Shown here: positions 48,801 to 61,135 of the stretch, one piece after another | Layout: every line of letters begins with the position of its first letter | How positions within the stretch are numbered: the first letter of the stretch is position 1 | Source of the DNA: Geosiphon pyriformis | Lineage: Eukaryota > Glomeromycota > Glomeromycetes > Archaeosporales > Geosiphonaceae | Length of the DNA stretch: 64,000 nucleotides | Assembly (NCBI GenBank): GCA_016748015.1 | Contig: JAAOMT010000586.1 | Coordinates: 186,001-250,000 of the forward strand | Reading direction: 5' to 3' | Program-made: the position numbers and the translations under genes | Notes under the pieces: model-generated | What the model was told of the DNA's origin: nothing | What the model saw: only the letters and a program-made list of their open reading frames with translations | Database searches by the model: none

Positions 48801-50495
48801 CTTAACAACAAACTGTCTTTGGATAATAGGCTTCTCTGTGCTTTTCGCTTTTCTGGCCATTTTCCAATGTCATTAGTATTGGGTGATCCTTTGTATTTCA
48901 ATGTGGTTCGCTTTTTGAAAATTGCTAGTGTGGCATATGGTGACCAACTTCTGGACAAAAATGGTTCTATTGTTAGTTGGCATATGTTTTGCTGATGGAA
49001 AAGACTTGGTTCTAGAGGCCCTGTGCCTTTATGGTTTTTGAAGGCCTCTGCTTATTTGAGTAATTGTTTGCATGCTCCCCCTCCTGCGAGTTTAGCTTCT
49101 GTCTGTGCTAGTGTTTTGAATTTGACATCTTTTGCCGACATTCGTAAGGAGATTCATGGATTGTGGGCTAATGAGATTGATGTTTATACTGACAGTTTTC
49201 TTAGAAATTTGGGTATGTTTCAGGTGGCGTGTGGTGCTGCCATTTATTTTTCTGGCTTGAACAAAGGTTTAGAAGTGGAGATACATGGTATACTATCTTC
49301 GACCCTGGCTGAATTACAGGCTGTTGCCCTGGCTCTGGAGTGTGTTCCCATCTCTGTTTCAGTGGCTTTGCACACGGATAGTCAAGCAGCTATCGATGCA
49401 TGTGTGGCTGAATTGGGTCTGTTACAGCCAGATTGTCACAATAGTTGCTGGATAGAAAGGTGCTATGTGGTTAATTTGATTGAATCCAAAGATCTGACTG
49501 TCCGCTGGATCAAGGTCAAAGGTTATGCTGGCATTGCTGGTAATGTTTTGGCTGACACTTTTGCTGAACAGACTGCGCATTCTGAGGTTTCTCTTCCTGC
49601 CAGGATTAATTGTAGATATGTGGTTGCTGATGGCAGACCAGTTTCCAGTAATGCCCGCCATTTTGTACATGACATTTTTCGTTCTATTTGCAAGTTTCAG
49701 TAGAAGGTGGGTTCTGGCCAAGGGGTTGTGTCTTGTTTGTTTGGTCTGGTTGTCAATTGGAATAGTACCACTCTAGTTTGGCACCCTGACTCTCATATGC
49801 TCTCTGGAAGTACGTGTCGAGCCACTGCTGCTCTTTGTACGTATTTCATGAAAGCTGTTTATTTTAGGTTGCCTGTTGCTGTTCAAAAGAGGTTGTATAA
49901 TAAGGATTATCCTGGTGTGTCTTGTCTGTTTTGTGGTGATGTGGAACTCCCTGATCATGGTTTTACTTGTGTTAAGGATGCTTCTGTGTGGTCGGATATT
50001 TTGGGTAATTTTGGTGGTTTATGGAGGACTCTGATGGGTCCTAATCTACTGTCGCTGTCTTTTGTACTGCGAAATCTCTCTCTGGGGGTGTCTGATGTTG
50101 GGTTGTATTTGGTTTTTTGCAAGAGATTTGTTCTCAAGAGTTGGATGGATGAGGCCACTGCTTCTTTCGGTGACAAGAAGAAAGCGGCCATTGTGGTAGT
50201 GGATTTTGTCTGTCGTTTGGCTAAGAGTCATAGGACAAACCTTTGGCTTTTTAAAACTAAGTTCAGGTCTGACATGGAGAGAAGTGGTTTGATTGGTGAT
50301 GATGTTGTTGTGGCCAGTGCTCTTGGTGTGGGTGCTCTGCCTCTCTCAGCTGGCACGGTCCGCCTTATTGGTGTGCTAAATTCTCTTGATGTTGGTTTCA
50401 GTTTTAGGGGTAGGTTCTTGTTTTTGTCTGGTGCTGTTCATAGGGTTAGTGTTTTGATTGGCTTAAATGGCCAGTCACATGTAGCAAATGCGTGA
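45861..50495 (+). pseudogene. LINE copy 1 ORF2 (endonuclease-RT-RNase H)
   Basis: A single uninterrupted frame of 1,545 codons without any frameshift, broken by 11 stops at 45942, 46413, 47265, 47541, 47607, 47802, 47814, 48183, 48612, 48993 and 49701. Domains: APE-type endonuclease (about 45861-46560; ATCNVKG, ETKL, VVLGEDFNED, LDYILVS, FDTDYLAV). Reverse transcriptase (about 47380-48330; YDSVGW, GLDQGEVFSSLLW, and FVNDT where FVDDT is expected). RNase H (about 49170-49600; VYTDSF, STLAELQAVALALEC, LHTDSQAA, and GYAGIAGNVLAD with Tyr for the usual His). A C-terminal CLFCG...DHGFTC zinc motif at about 49920-49970. It would nick target DNA and copy the RNA in place; it is dead through nonsense changes and altered active-site residues. 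Confidence 0.93.
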
Positions 50496-50580
50496 ACCAT
50501 GTTTAGTTGGCTACTTTTTTTTGTAACTTATTCTAGACTTTGGTTGGGCTGCACTCGTTAATAAATAAATAAAAAAAAAT

Positions 50581-51240
50581 ATTTTTAAATAAATTTTAAT
50601 ATTATTATAGTTTTTAAAATCTATTGTTTATTGCTAATTTATTGAATTATTAAATTAGTTAATATTTTTATATTAATATTTATTTTTAAAAAACTATCAA
50701 TATTAATATAAAGCTTTTAATTTATTATATATAAAATATTTATAATTGGCTAAAAATTTAATTTAACAAGATTATATTAAAAATTTTTGTTATGAAATTA
50801 TTTAAACTTAATATTATTAATAATAATATTAATTTAGACTTAAAATATTTAAGAATCCAAATTACAATTGTAGTTTTTAGCTTAGTAATAAAATTTTTTT
50901 TAGTAAACTTTAAAGTTTAGAAAATTTTTTTAATAATAAGATATTAATTCTGTAAATTTTTTTAATTTAATAATATTTTAAAAAATTTTAAAATTTTGTA
51001 CAGTGTTAATTTTTTTTAATCTGGTTTGATTTTATTTTTAATATGATTAAAAAAAGCCAAACTTGTTTTTTTAATATAATATTTTTTGATATTTAGTTTT
51101 AATTTTAGTTTTTATAATTGTTAAAAAACTTTTTGTAAATAAATTAAATAAGTTTTAAAGATTTGTAAATATTAATATTATTAAAATAAATAATTATTAA
51201 CTATTATAAAAGTTTAATATTATTTAAAAAATAATGAATT
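50581..51240. other. AT-rich spacer between LINE copies 1 and 2
   Basis: About 660 bp, almost pure A/T, with no gene. Confidence 0.7.
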
Positions 51241-51339
51241 TCTTTTTCTTCTTTATCTCAAATTACCAAAAAGAGTCAAAAGTTTTTTGAAAAAAGTTTT
51301 TACCACTTAGTACAATAAATCTAAACTCTTTATTCTTGA

Positions 51340-53171
51340 CTATGAGGCCACTATTGGCTGTAGTATTGCTGTCATAAAGAAGACTGTTAAAGTTTCTGGT
51401 TTTAGTGATGGTTTTAGACCTGTTCTTCCAAAGAAAAAGAGAAAAAGAGGCATTTTAGAAAATGGTTTTGGTGATAAGATTGTTGGTTCTAAGGTTCAGA
51501 TTAGTCACTCATGGGGTTCAGAAACTGGTAATACCACTAAGTCTGATAGCATTGAAATAGAGGAGAAATGTCTGGTAGAAGAGACCAGTTTCAATTATGA
51601 TAAAGGAGATATTCTTGCTGGAGGAGATTCTGATCAAATGCCCACTGGTTCAAAGATCAAAACAAAAAAGGCATTTGGCAAGCCATTGGGTAAAATTAAT
51701 TTTTCAGTAAATGGTGATGAGAATAATATTATTCTGGATGCCCTATTGGAACTCTTCCTATTTTTAAAAAGTTTGGTCAACATTTCGGTTTGCAAATTTT
51801 TCACTTTGAACATTGGGTTAAATAAGATGGTTGGGAAATTTTCTCAAGACAAGCTTCAAGTGGTCAGAAAATTGTTTTCAAAAATCAATGGTTTTGGGAG
51901 GGGCCTCTACCCTCTCAAAATTTGCTGGGATCATTAGAGCAATGTTTACTTCCGAATCAAGTTTGGCACAGGCTTCTAAAAAGGCTGATGAAGCAAAAAT
52001 TTTGGTAAACTCCAATCTCAAAAAATCATCTGGGCATTCAGATCAGACTTTAGTATTGAAAGAAATTCCAATTAGTACATCAACTAAGACTGTGCACACT
52101 GCACTATCTGAGTTTGGCATAATTAAGTCAATCAAGATACAATTGGTGGAGCTGTGGCAGAAAGCATTAGTTGAATTTGAACAGGCTAAGCATGCTGATT
52201 TGGTTACAGCACATTGGTCTATCCTAATTGAAAAAGATACAGTGTGCATTGCTAGATCAGATATAAACAAAGAATTATGGAATGCAAAAAATGTTCACAA
52301 AGCTCTTTTATACACTTTGCCAATAGAAACCAATGCACATAATATCTGGGATTATGTTACTTCAGTGAATAAAAAAACTTGTGTCATTGACTATTACCTG
52401 GTCACTTATGCTTAGGCCAGGTACATTACTGTTTGTTTTGATTCTGCTAAGTCACTGAATGCTGTTATGAAAACCATATTTGTGTTGAAAAAGGCCAATC
52501 TGCACTGGTCTTATTTTGTTCTGGCTAAGTGCACCAAATGTGAAAAATTAGGCCATATATTCTTGTCTTGTTCTATTGATAGAAATGAGAGTGCTTCCTC
52601 TGTTGTTTTATCACAAAAAACTCTTTCTAATTCTGATAAAAGCAGGCTGGCTGCTATTTACATTAAATGCTCAGCTTTAGTTACTTGTCCAGTTTTCTTT
52701 GGTGGTGTCTTATGGGCACAGATTGCTGATGGGTCCCCTCTCTTTTCTTCTTCAGTTCAGAATGTTTTGTTAAATGCTGGCTCCTCTTCAGAGATAAAGC
52801 CTACTCCAATAATGTCTTTGGAATTAAGTGATAGGTTTGCCACTCTTGAGTGTAGTCTTACCAGCCTCACAGAGCGTGTTAATATGCTGGCTAAGAGGTT
52901 GGACATACCTGAGCCAACAGTTTCCCAGCTTAGCCTTGGAAGTCAGCCATTGGTGACCCCTTCATCACAGAATCAAGGGGCAGATATAGTAATAAGTGAA
53001 AGTTTGGGTGTGGTCACTGGTGGTGAGACTGTTGCAGAAGTGGTGATTTTTGATCCTTCAGTTATCTTGAAAATGGAGGAAACATTGAACAATCTTTCAA
53101 TTATAGTTATGAGTCTTTTGGCTAAAATGGACAATGCTGGTTTGGTTTTTGCTCCTCTTTTTTCTCAGTGA
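51340..53171 (+). pseudogene. LINE copy 2 ORF1
   Basis: The N-terminus is basic (VLPKKKRKRGILENG), followed by SHSWGSETGNTTKSDSI and KPLGKINFSV, shared with copy 3. A frameshift occurs at a G-rich run (51895-51903), after which NGFGGASTLSKFAGIIRAMF continues. Then come the RRM-like block (TLVLKEIPIS..., LVELWQKALVEF), a zinc knuckle CTKCEKLGHIFLSC (about 52530-52571) with its His intact, and a C-terminal heptad segment (DRFATLECSLTSLTERVNML) likely to form a coiled coil for multimerisation. One stop at 52413 separates the two long open pieces (51831-52415, 52467-53171). Confidence 0.85.
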
Positions 53172-56100
53172 ATAATAAGATTTGGAAAGTTGCCACTTGC
53201 AATGTTAAGAGAATGAACAATCCTGCAAAGCAAAAAGATATAATTTGTTGGCATAAGAAAATGAACAATTTGGTTTCCATCATCAGTGAAACTAAATTAA
53301 AAGATAAAGTCCATTTGTGGATCATGAACAAGTTTGATGGTGTCCGTGTTTTCACTTCTGGTGTGAATTCTGATTACTTGAATTCAGGCATTGCTATTAT
53401 TATAGACAATTCTTTGGCTAGTTATGTGTGCAAAGTTTCTGAAGTGTCTGATCAGATCTTTTCTGTCAAGTTGTTTTTCAAGAATAAGCTCTCTGTATCG
53501 ATTTTGGGACTGTATGCTGGTGCCTCTTCAGTGGTTCAGTTTTCTTAGGCTGATGACATCAATTCTCTTATTGCAAAGACTGTGAATAAATCTTCTTTTG
53601 TGATTCTTGGCAGTGACTTCAATAAAGATAATTCTCATAAGTGCACTAGTTTTAGGAAGTGCTTTGATTTGGGCCTGGTCAATGCTTTGGCTGGAAGCTC
53701 TTTTGCTAAGATGCCAATGTGATGTAATTCTTGTGGTGTTGCTAAAACAATTAATTATGTGTTTGTTTTTTTGAATTTGGTCAATGCGATAGTTGGTCAC
53801 AATGTATTTAGTGTTGAGAATTATTTTGATACCGATCACGTGGCTATTTCTGTCTCTGTGAGTCTGGGTGGTTTGCTAGATGTTCAATTAAACTCTCTTT
53901 ATAAACAGACTAATAAGAATCATTGGAAGTTTGATTTTAAGAATGCTGATAACAATAAGTGGAAAAATTTTAAAAATGCCACATTGGCCAATGTTGGGAT
54001 GTTCTCCAGTGAGTTTGCTGCTGCTATCAAGTTCTCAAATCTGGATGTCATATGGAATGTTTTGCACAAGATAATGAATCTTTTGGCAAATAAGATATTT
54101 AGGAAAAAATGGTTCAAAGATTTTGATAATGTTTTCACCAAAAGTTTTTTGAGATTTTATAAGTTAGAGCTTTTGGTTTCAAAGATTGTTAAGGCTTCTT
54201 GTGAGAGAAGTGCTGTTAGTCTTGTCTCACTTATGAAGTGCTGGAACTCCTTGAACAGTGTCAAGGCCTTAGTTGTTCAGGATCTCATTGATTCTGGTGC
54301 AAACTCTAATCATGTTCATTCTGCTCTTTCTGGTATAAGGAAGTTATAATCTCTGGCAACTAAGGAAGTGACCATTAGAACTGCTATAGAAAAGCGGATG
54401 GATAGCTTTGAGACAAATAAAGATCATATTATTAGGAGTGTTCTGGAGCGTCCTTTCCACAAAGTAGTTCTAAACTACCTGGTCATTGATGATAAACTTA
54501 TTTTGGAGCCCAATTTGGTTAAATCTAAGGTAGATATTATTATGGAAAGTTGAACCAAGAAGCATGGTGTGATTGCTAATATCTTTGATGATTGGTTTCA
54601 TTAATATTGGCCTTTAGATTATGTTTTTAATAAAGTCTTTTTTGGTGTAATGTGTTCAGTTGAGTTTAGTGAGCTGATAGATGTGGTTTCTGATCTGTCT
54701 GATAGCAAAGCTATTGGTCTTTTAGGTATCACAAACAAGCTTTGGAAACATTGTGACAAGTCAATTCTGGATATGTTTTTGGTGTTTTTGAACTTTTGTC
54801 TATCTTGCAAGTTAATGCCTGAATCTTAAAAGGAGGCTTAAGTCTTGATGATTCCTAAACTATATGAGAGTGAAGGAGCTTTCACGAATATCTGCCCTAT
54901 TACTTTGATAGAGACAGCTCACAAGATTCTCTCTAATAGGATTTCTTTAGCATGCAGCACTTTCGATGTTCTTCATGAGGACAATTTTTTGGTTTTGAAG
55001 AGTATGATGACTCAGTTTTCTATTTTTACAGTCAGATCAGTGGTTGAGAATGTGTTGGAAAAAAATTGGGAGCTCTGACTGGTTTTGTAGGACATGCAGA
55101 AAGCATATGATTCAGTCAGCTGAGAACATCTCAAGAAAAGTTTGATCAGAATCAAGATGTGCAGCAAATTCATTTAGTTTTTTGGTGGCATTCATAGAGA
55201 TTGTACTAACAGAATAATAACAAATTTTGGGTTGATGGGTGGTTATTGTATACATAATGGTTTGGACCAAGAGAAGGTTTTTTCTCCTCTTTTATGGTGT
55301 ATATTTTATGATTTTCTGTTATGTGAAGTCAAGAGACATGAAAGCATATGTAGTTATAGATTAAGTTCTTATTTTATTTCAAGGAATGGTCGTGCTAAGT
55401 TTTAGGCTGGGCTTTCTTCTTTTTTTGCTGCTGGTACTTTTGTCGATAATACAATTTGGGTTGGTAGCAATCAGAATGCTACTTAACACATTCTTAATGT
55501 TGCTAGTGAGTTTTTCCAGATCAATAACATTTCTATTAACAATGATAAAACAGTGGCCATTCTTGTCAACAGCAAGATCAGCAATTTTTCTCTTTTTATT
55601 AGTGGTTTGCTCATCTCTATAGCCAAAAAGGGAGAGTCTTATCAGTATTTAGATATTTTTCTTTCAACTGAGAGTTTTTCAAAGCCTAGTTTGGCTAAGA
55701 CATATTTGGATGTTTGGTTTTTTACCAATCTGGTTTTGAAGAAGACTGTGTTAGATAAGCAGTTCTTGTATTTAGTGTTAGCAGTTCTCCATCCTATTGT
55801 CAGTTATAAAACTCAGTTTAACTTTGTTCTAGTTGGAGTGTATAACAAGTGAGATGTTCTAATTTGTAAAGGCTTGAAGCTTAAGTCTGGTCTGCCTTAG
55901 GATTTTTCTGGTAATATGATATACTATCCTTCATTTTATGGTTTAAAGTTCTTCTGACAAATTCAATCTGAAAGTAAGATTGCTTCACTTGTTAGCTTTA
56001 TGAACTCTGGCAGAGTTTTGGGTCACTTGTTTTCTTACTGGTCACATGACTTGCAAGTTCAGTGTTGGCACCCTGTTTATCTATTGGTCTCTTCTGTTTG

Positions 56101-57823
56101 CACTTGTATCAACATCTCTAATAATTTTCTGGCAGATATGATTCATATTCTTCTTGATTGTAGTTTATCTCTGAGTGGCCCTTTGGTCAATTCTTTTTGG
56201 TTTCATAATGGGATGCCCATGTTGGTTGTTCTGAGTAAGCCAAAATTTGTCAAGTTTCTCCCTTCTCTTTGGCAGTATGATATTGCTTTTGTAGATCAAC
56301 TTCATGATCATTATGGTGCTGTTTTTGATTGGTACACCTTTAAGTGATAGAAAAGATTGGATCCCCATGGCCCTGTTCTGGAGTGGTTTAAGCTGTCTGC
56401 TGTATTTCTCAATGATACAATCTTATCTTTGACTCATTCCTTAAATGTGTGTGGTAGTAGTTCTTAGGACATTCTTGGGTCTAATGACTTTGTGTCTGTT
56501 TGTGATTGTCTTTCATGAGTTGATACTAGTATTTTGTCTGTATATACAGATGGATCCTTGAAAAATTTGGGCACAGCTGGCTGTAGAGTTGGTGCTGCTG
56601 CCTTTTTTGGAGACATTGGTCTGGGGTTGGGTGTTGGTATATTAAGTTTAATGTCTTCTACTCTGGCTGAATTGCAAGCTATTGCATTGGCTCTGGAATG
56701 TGTTCCATTATCTAGTTCTGTTTATCTCTTTTCAGATAGTTAATTTGGTTTGAATACATACAAGTTGAAACTAAGTTTGGTGTGTTCTGACTTTTATAAT
56801 CAGTATTGGATTGAGTGTTGACATATCATTAATGTTATTTGTGGTAAGAATTTGAGGGTTAGTTGGCATAAAGTGAAAGACCACTCTGGTGTTTTGGAGA
56901 ATGAGTGTGCCAACATAATTGTTGGTGCCACTTTTCTTTCAGGTTAGTGTTTTTCTTCTTGTTTAAATAAACATTTTATTGTGGCTGATTATGGTATAGT
57001 TTCTGGCAATTCTAGACACTTTGTTCGTGATATCTATCATTTCATCTGTTATGTACATTGGGAGGTTGGTTCTGGCTCAAGGTTCTTGGAGGATGGTTTG
57101 CATTCTAATGTTGACTGAGTTCACTCCTCATTGGTGTGATATCTTGATTTGCACATGGCTACTGGTTTTACCAGCCGATTTTTGGCTAATCCATGCACAT
57201 ACTTCATAAAAGCTTTACATTATCACTTGCCTATTGCCATTTGGAAGCATCTTTATAGTAGACTTTATCCCAGTGTGTTGTGCTTGTATTGTGGTGATGT
57301 GGAGGTGTCTGATCATGCATTTTCTTATAAGATTAACAAGTCTGCCCACCATTGGTTATTGAACTTCCACATGGATTCTTGGAAGGCACTTTCTGGCTTT
57401 GCTCTTTCTTTTTCAAGTGTGTTGCAGCTGTTCTCATTCTGTACTTCTGGTTTTTTTGTGTCTACAGCTCTTTTCAAGGGGTTTGTTTTTGATAGTTGGT
57501 TCTGTGAAGCTGTTTCTGTTTTTCGTAATTCCAAAGTTGCTGGTATAAAGATTGTTAAATTTGTGCACTCTCTCAATATGGCTTTTAGAGATAATATCTG
57601 GTTGGTTCATGCTAAGCATCATGCCTATATGGAAAGAAATAGTTTAATTCTTTTTAATGGTTTGGTGCTTGTCTTAGTTTCTGGTTTGGCTTTGGGGTTT
57701 TCTGCTGGTGTGTTAAAACTGCTTGGTATCACTGATGCTTTTAGTATATGTTTTGGTTTTCGCAAACCTTGTTTGTTTTTTTCAGATATTAATAGCTTAG
57801 TATCAGTTCATATAGTTGTATAG
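53168..57823 (+). pseudogene. LINE copy 2 ORF2 (endonuclease-RT-RNase H)
   Basis: About 1,552 codons, all recognisable pieces in one frame, so no net frameshift over 4.6 kb, but well over a dozen stops. Endonuclease: ATCNVKRMNN, ETKLKDK, VILGSDFNKD, INYVFV, FDTDHVAISVS (the SDH-like box keeps its His). RT: KAYDSVS, GLDQEKVFSPLLW, FVDNTIWVG (second Asp changed to Asn). RNase H: VYTDGSLKNLG with the DGS intact, STLAELQAIALALEC, then a stop right after FSDS. Zinc motif CLYCGDVEVSDHAFSY at about 57279-57326. The initiation codon reads GTG where copy 1 has ATG, over the ORF1 stop. Confidence 0.92.
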
Positions 57824-57955
57824 TGTTGTTCTGATCAGTCTGAATGGCTGGTTACGTGTAGAAAGTGCATAATTCACACCTAGTTTAGATCATTTCTTTA
57901 ATATATAGTACTAGGCTGTATTTGAACCTTATTTGTAAAATACATAAAAAAAAAT

Positions 57956-59227
57956 ATATATTATATTAAACTTATAATTTTTTTTTTAAGTTATAAAAAC
58001 TGTTTTTAGTTAAGTTTTAAGATTTATAATTATTTGTTAATATTTGTTTTTTAAGTCTAATGTTAAAAAATATTTAGATTTGTCAAAAATATTTAACATA
58101 TTATTAATTTATGATAAAAAATAGGTATTTTTAATAATAAAAGTTGTATTAAACTTTAAAAATAAATATTTAATGATTTTTATTAAATTTAAAATTTTTT
58201 GTGATAGTTTTTTTAAAAAATATTATTATTTATAATTTTAATTTTTAAATAATTAATTAATATAATAAAATAAATATTAAAATTATAAATTATAATATTA
58301 AATTCTTTAATTTTTTAGGTAAATAAATATTAAAAATTAAAATTTTATGTTTTTATATATTTGTTCTTTAAATTTAAAAATTTATTAAGTAGTAATAAGT
58401 CTTAAACAAATATATATTTTTAATATTTTCTAAAAAATAAAATTGTAATTTTTTTTAGTAGTTTAAAAATCTGGTAAAATTATTTTGTAAGTTAAAAACT
58501 ATATTTATTGAAATTATAAATTATTTAATTAAGCCAAAATTTTAAATTTTTTTGTTATTTTTGTTTAATTTTTCTTAATTTTGAATTAATTACAAATTCG
58601 AAATTTGATTAAATGTAAATAAATAACTTAAATAAATTTTTTAATATGTTCAATTTAAATAGTTTATTAGTTTTATTTTAAAGCATATTTATAATAATTC
58701 TAATCTATTTAGTATCAATAATTTTTTTTAATATTAATTTTTTTGTTTGCCAATAACAATTAAAAAGTAATTTGTATTATTGTTTTTGTAAAATTCTAAA
58801 ACCAATTTGTAAATTAATATTAATTAAAAATTTTGGTTATAAAACCAAAATATCTTTTTTTAAATATTATAAATTATATTTAGGATTAATTTTATATGTT
58901 TTTTTTTGTTTAATTCTCTGTTTATTGTTATTAAAGTATTTAAATTATATGATAAATTGATTTTTAATAAAGTAAATTAGAATAATTAGAATTTTTTTTC
59001 TGGTTTGGGTTTTTTAAATTTAATTTTGTATTTATTTTTTTTAATAAGTTTTAATATATATTTAATATATTTAGCTTTTTTTAACTGCTTAATATCTTTT
59101 AAGTTTTTTATTAATAAAAATTATTATTAATTTATAAATTATTTTAGCATTATAAAAATAATAATATAATTTATTCAAAACATTGTTGTATATTACTTAA
59201 AAAAAAGTTTATTTTTTTATTTTTAAA
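57956..59227. other. AT-rich spacer between LINE copies 2 and 3
   Basis: About 1.3 kb, nearly all A/T. The 62-codon ORF at 58772-58960 is low-complexity and hydrophobic; I do not call it a gene. Confidence 0.65.
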
Positions 59228-59340
59228 ACTTCTTTTTCTCCTTCATTTTAAATTCCTAAAAAAGAGTCAAAAGTTTTTTCTGAAAGAAGTTTTTTACAAT
59301 TCAGTATGATAGGTCTAAATCTTTTTTTGATTTCAAGGCC

Positions 59341-61135
59341 ATGGTTGGCTCTAGTATTACTATCATGAAAAAGATTGTTAAAAATTTTGGCTCTGGTAGG
59401 GGTTTCAAATCTGTTTTACTGAGGAAAAAGAAGAAAAGTGGTGCTTTGGAGAAAAATGTTGGAAACAAAAAGAGTTTTGTTAAGGAGCTAAGTAGTTACT
59501 CGTGGGGTTCTGAGACTGGTAATACCACCAAGTCTGATAGTATTGACATAGAAAAGGAATGTTTGGTTGAGAAAACTAGCTTTGACTATAGTGAGAATGG
59601 AATTTTTGCTGATAGAAATCCCAATCAGACACCTAAAGAAGGTATTAAAACTAAGAAGGCATTAAGCAAGCCATTAGGGAAAATAAATTTCGCAAATTAT
59701 GGTAATATGGATGATGTTCTGTCAGATGGTTCTTTGAAACTTATCTCTCCTTTAAAAAATTTGGTTAATATCTCTGTTCGGAAATCATTTGCTTTGGACA
59801 TTGGATTGGATAAAGTGGCTGGGAAATCCTCTCAAGAAAACTTTTTCAGGTGTAAATGGTTTTGGGGGGGGCTTTTACTTTCTTAAAATTTGATGGAATC
59901 ATCCATGCAACTTTCACTTCAGAAGCAGCAATGATGGCTGTGGCTAGATTAGCAAATGATTGTGGTATTGTGATAAACACCAATCTTAAATGCCCTGGTA
60001 GCAATCATATGAATTAGGCAATTGTGCTGAAAGAAATTCCAGTGGAAACATCTGTAGAGGCTGTGCACACAGCTATGTCCAAATTTGGAATAATTAAGAT
60101 GATTAAAATGCAACTGGTAGGTTTGTGGCAGAAAGTGATCATCAAATTGAAAGATCAAAATCAGGCTGATCTGTTAGCTGCAAATAGTCCATCCTAATTG
60201 GGAAAGATGCGGTACAAGTGGCCAGAGCTGACATCAACAAATATTTGTGAGATGTCTGAGATAGTTTTAGAGCTTTGCTGTATACTCTCCTCATAAGAAC
60301 TATTGCTCATGATTTGTGAAATTTTATTGGTTCTGTTGGTAGGAAGACCTGCTTTATTGATCATAATTCTGTCAGTTATTTTTGTGCCCACTGTGTCACT
60401 ATGTGCTTTGACTCTGAGTTGGATTTGGTTGGTGCTATAACAGCAATCTCAGTTATAAAAGGCGTTGGTCTCTACTGGTCTTATTTTTCTTAGGCTTCAT
60501 GTGCGGTTTGCAAAGATTTTGGTCATATGTCTCTTAGTTGTCATTCAGTTAAGGATGCTGTGGTTCCAGGTGGCAGAAAAGCTCTCTTTTCGGCTCAAGA
60601 CCAGTTTAAGTTGGCTAGGATTTATGTGAAAAAGTCTGTGCCTATTTCCTGTTCTTTGGCTTTCAGTAGTAAAACTTGGATATCAGTAGTTGGTGCTCCT
60701 CTTGTGAACACTTTTCATAATACTGGTATGTCTCTTGGTTTCAATAAAATTGGTGAACTCCTTTTTTCAGTTGTAGACAACTTGGAATTATGTCTGGTTA
60801 GAATTAAAAGCAGTCTTGTCAGTCTTACAGAACATATTAGTGAGTTGGCTAAGAAGTTAAAGTCACTCATGCTGGCAGTTTTCTAGCTTAGCCCTGGATG
60901 TTAACTGCCAGTGGCTCTCCCATCACAGAATCAAAAAAAGGATATAGTGATGGGAGTAAGTTCAGATGAAGTCATTGGTAACAAAACTGATTCAATTGTG
61001 GACTTGCCAGCTTTCTTTCATATTGTCAAACTAGAAAATATGCTAGAAGACCTCTTCAAATCTGTGTTGAGCTTGTCTGCTTGCTTTGATAGTTTGGCTT
61101 TGGCTGGTGGTGCCACTTTCCTAAATTCTTCTTAA
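59341..61135 (+). pseudogene. LINE copy 3 ORF1
   Basis: Starts MVGSSITIMKKIVKNFGSG with a basic stretch, then YSWGSETGNTTKSDSID as in copy 2. After KSSQEN a deletion and a G8 run (59864-59871) shift the frame. Later blocks are AIVLKEIPVETSVEAVHTAM (RRM-like; a stop at 60016 just precedes it), a knuckle CAVCKDFGHMSLSC (about 60500-60541) and open pieces at 60527-60886 and 60911-61135. The TAA stop overlaps the ORF2 ATG (TAATG, 61133-61137). Confidence 0.82.

Larger units (their letters stand above)
43877..50580 (+). mobile_element. LINE copy 1 (best preserved)
   Basis: A 6.7-kb non-LTR retrotransposon. It starts with a pyrimidine-rich leader (ACTTCTTTCTTTCTTACCTC), then has ORF1 (about 44006-45864) and ORF2 (45861-50495) overlapping by ATGA, and ends in a 3' UTR and a TAAATAAATAAAAAAAAA tail. 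It is much less AT-rich than its surroundings and than the other copies, so it is the youngest or least decayed. ORF2 order is endonuclease, RT, RNase H, zinc motif, which fits Tad/I-type LINEs; clade not proven. Confidence 0.92.
51241..57955 (+). mobile_element. LINE copy 2
   Basis: A 6.7-kb copy in the same orientation and with the same layout as copy 1: pyrimidine-rich leader, ORF1, ORF2 from 53168, 3' UTR ending TACATAAAAAAAAAT. It is more AT-rich than copy 1 and has more stops. No target duplication could be told apart in the A/T flanks. Confidence 0.92.
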
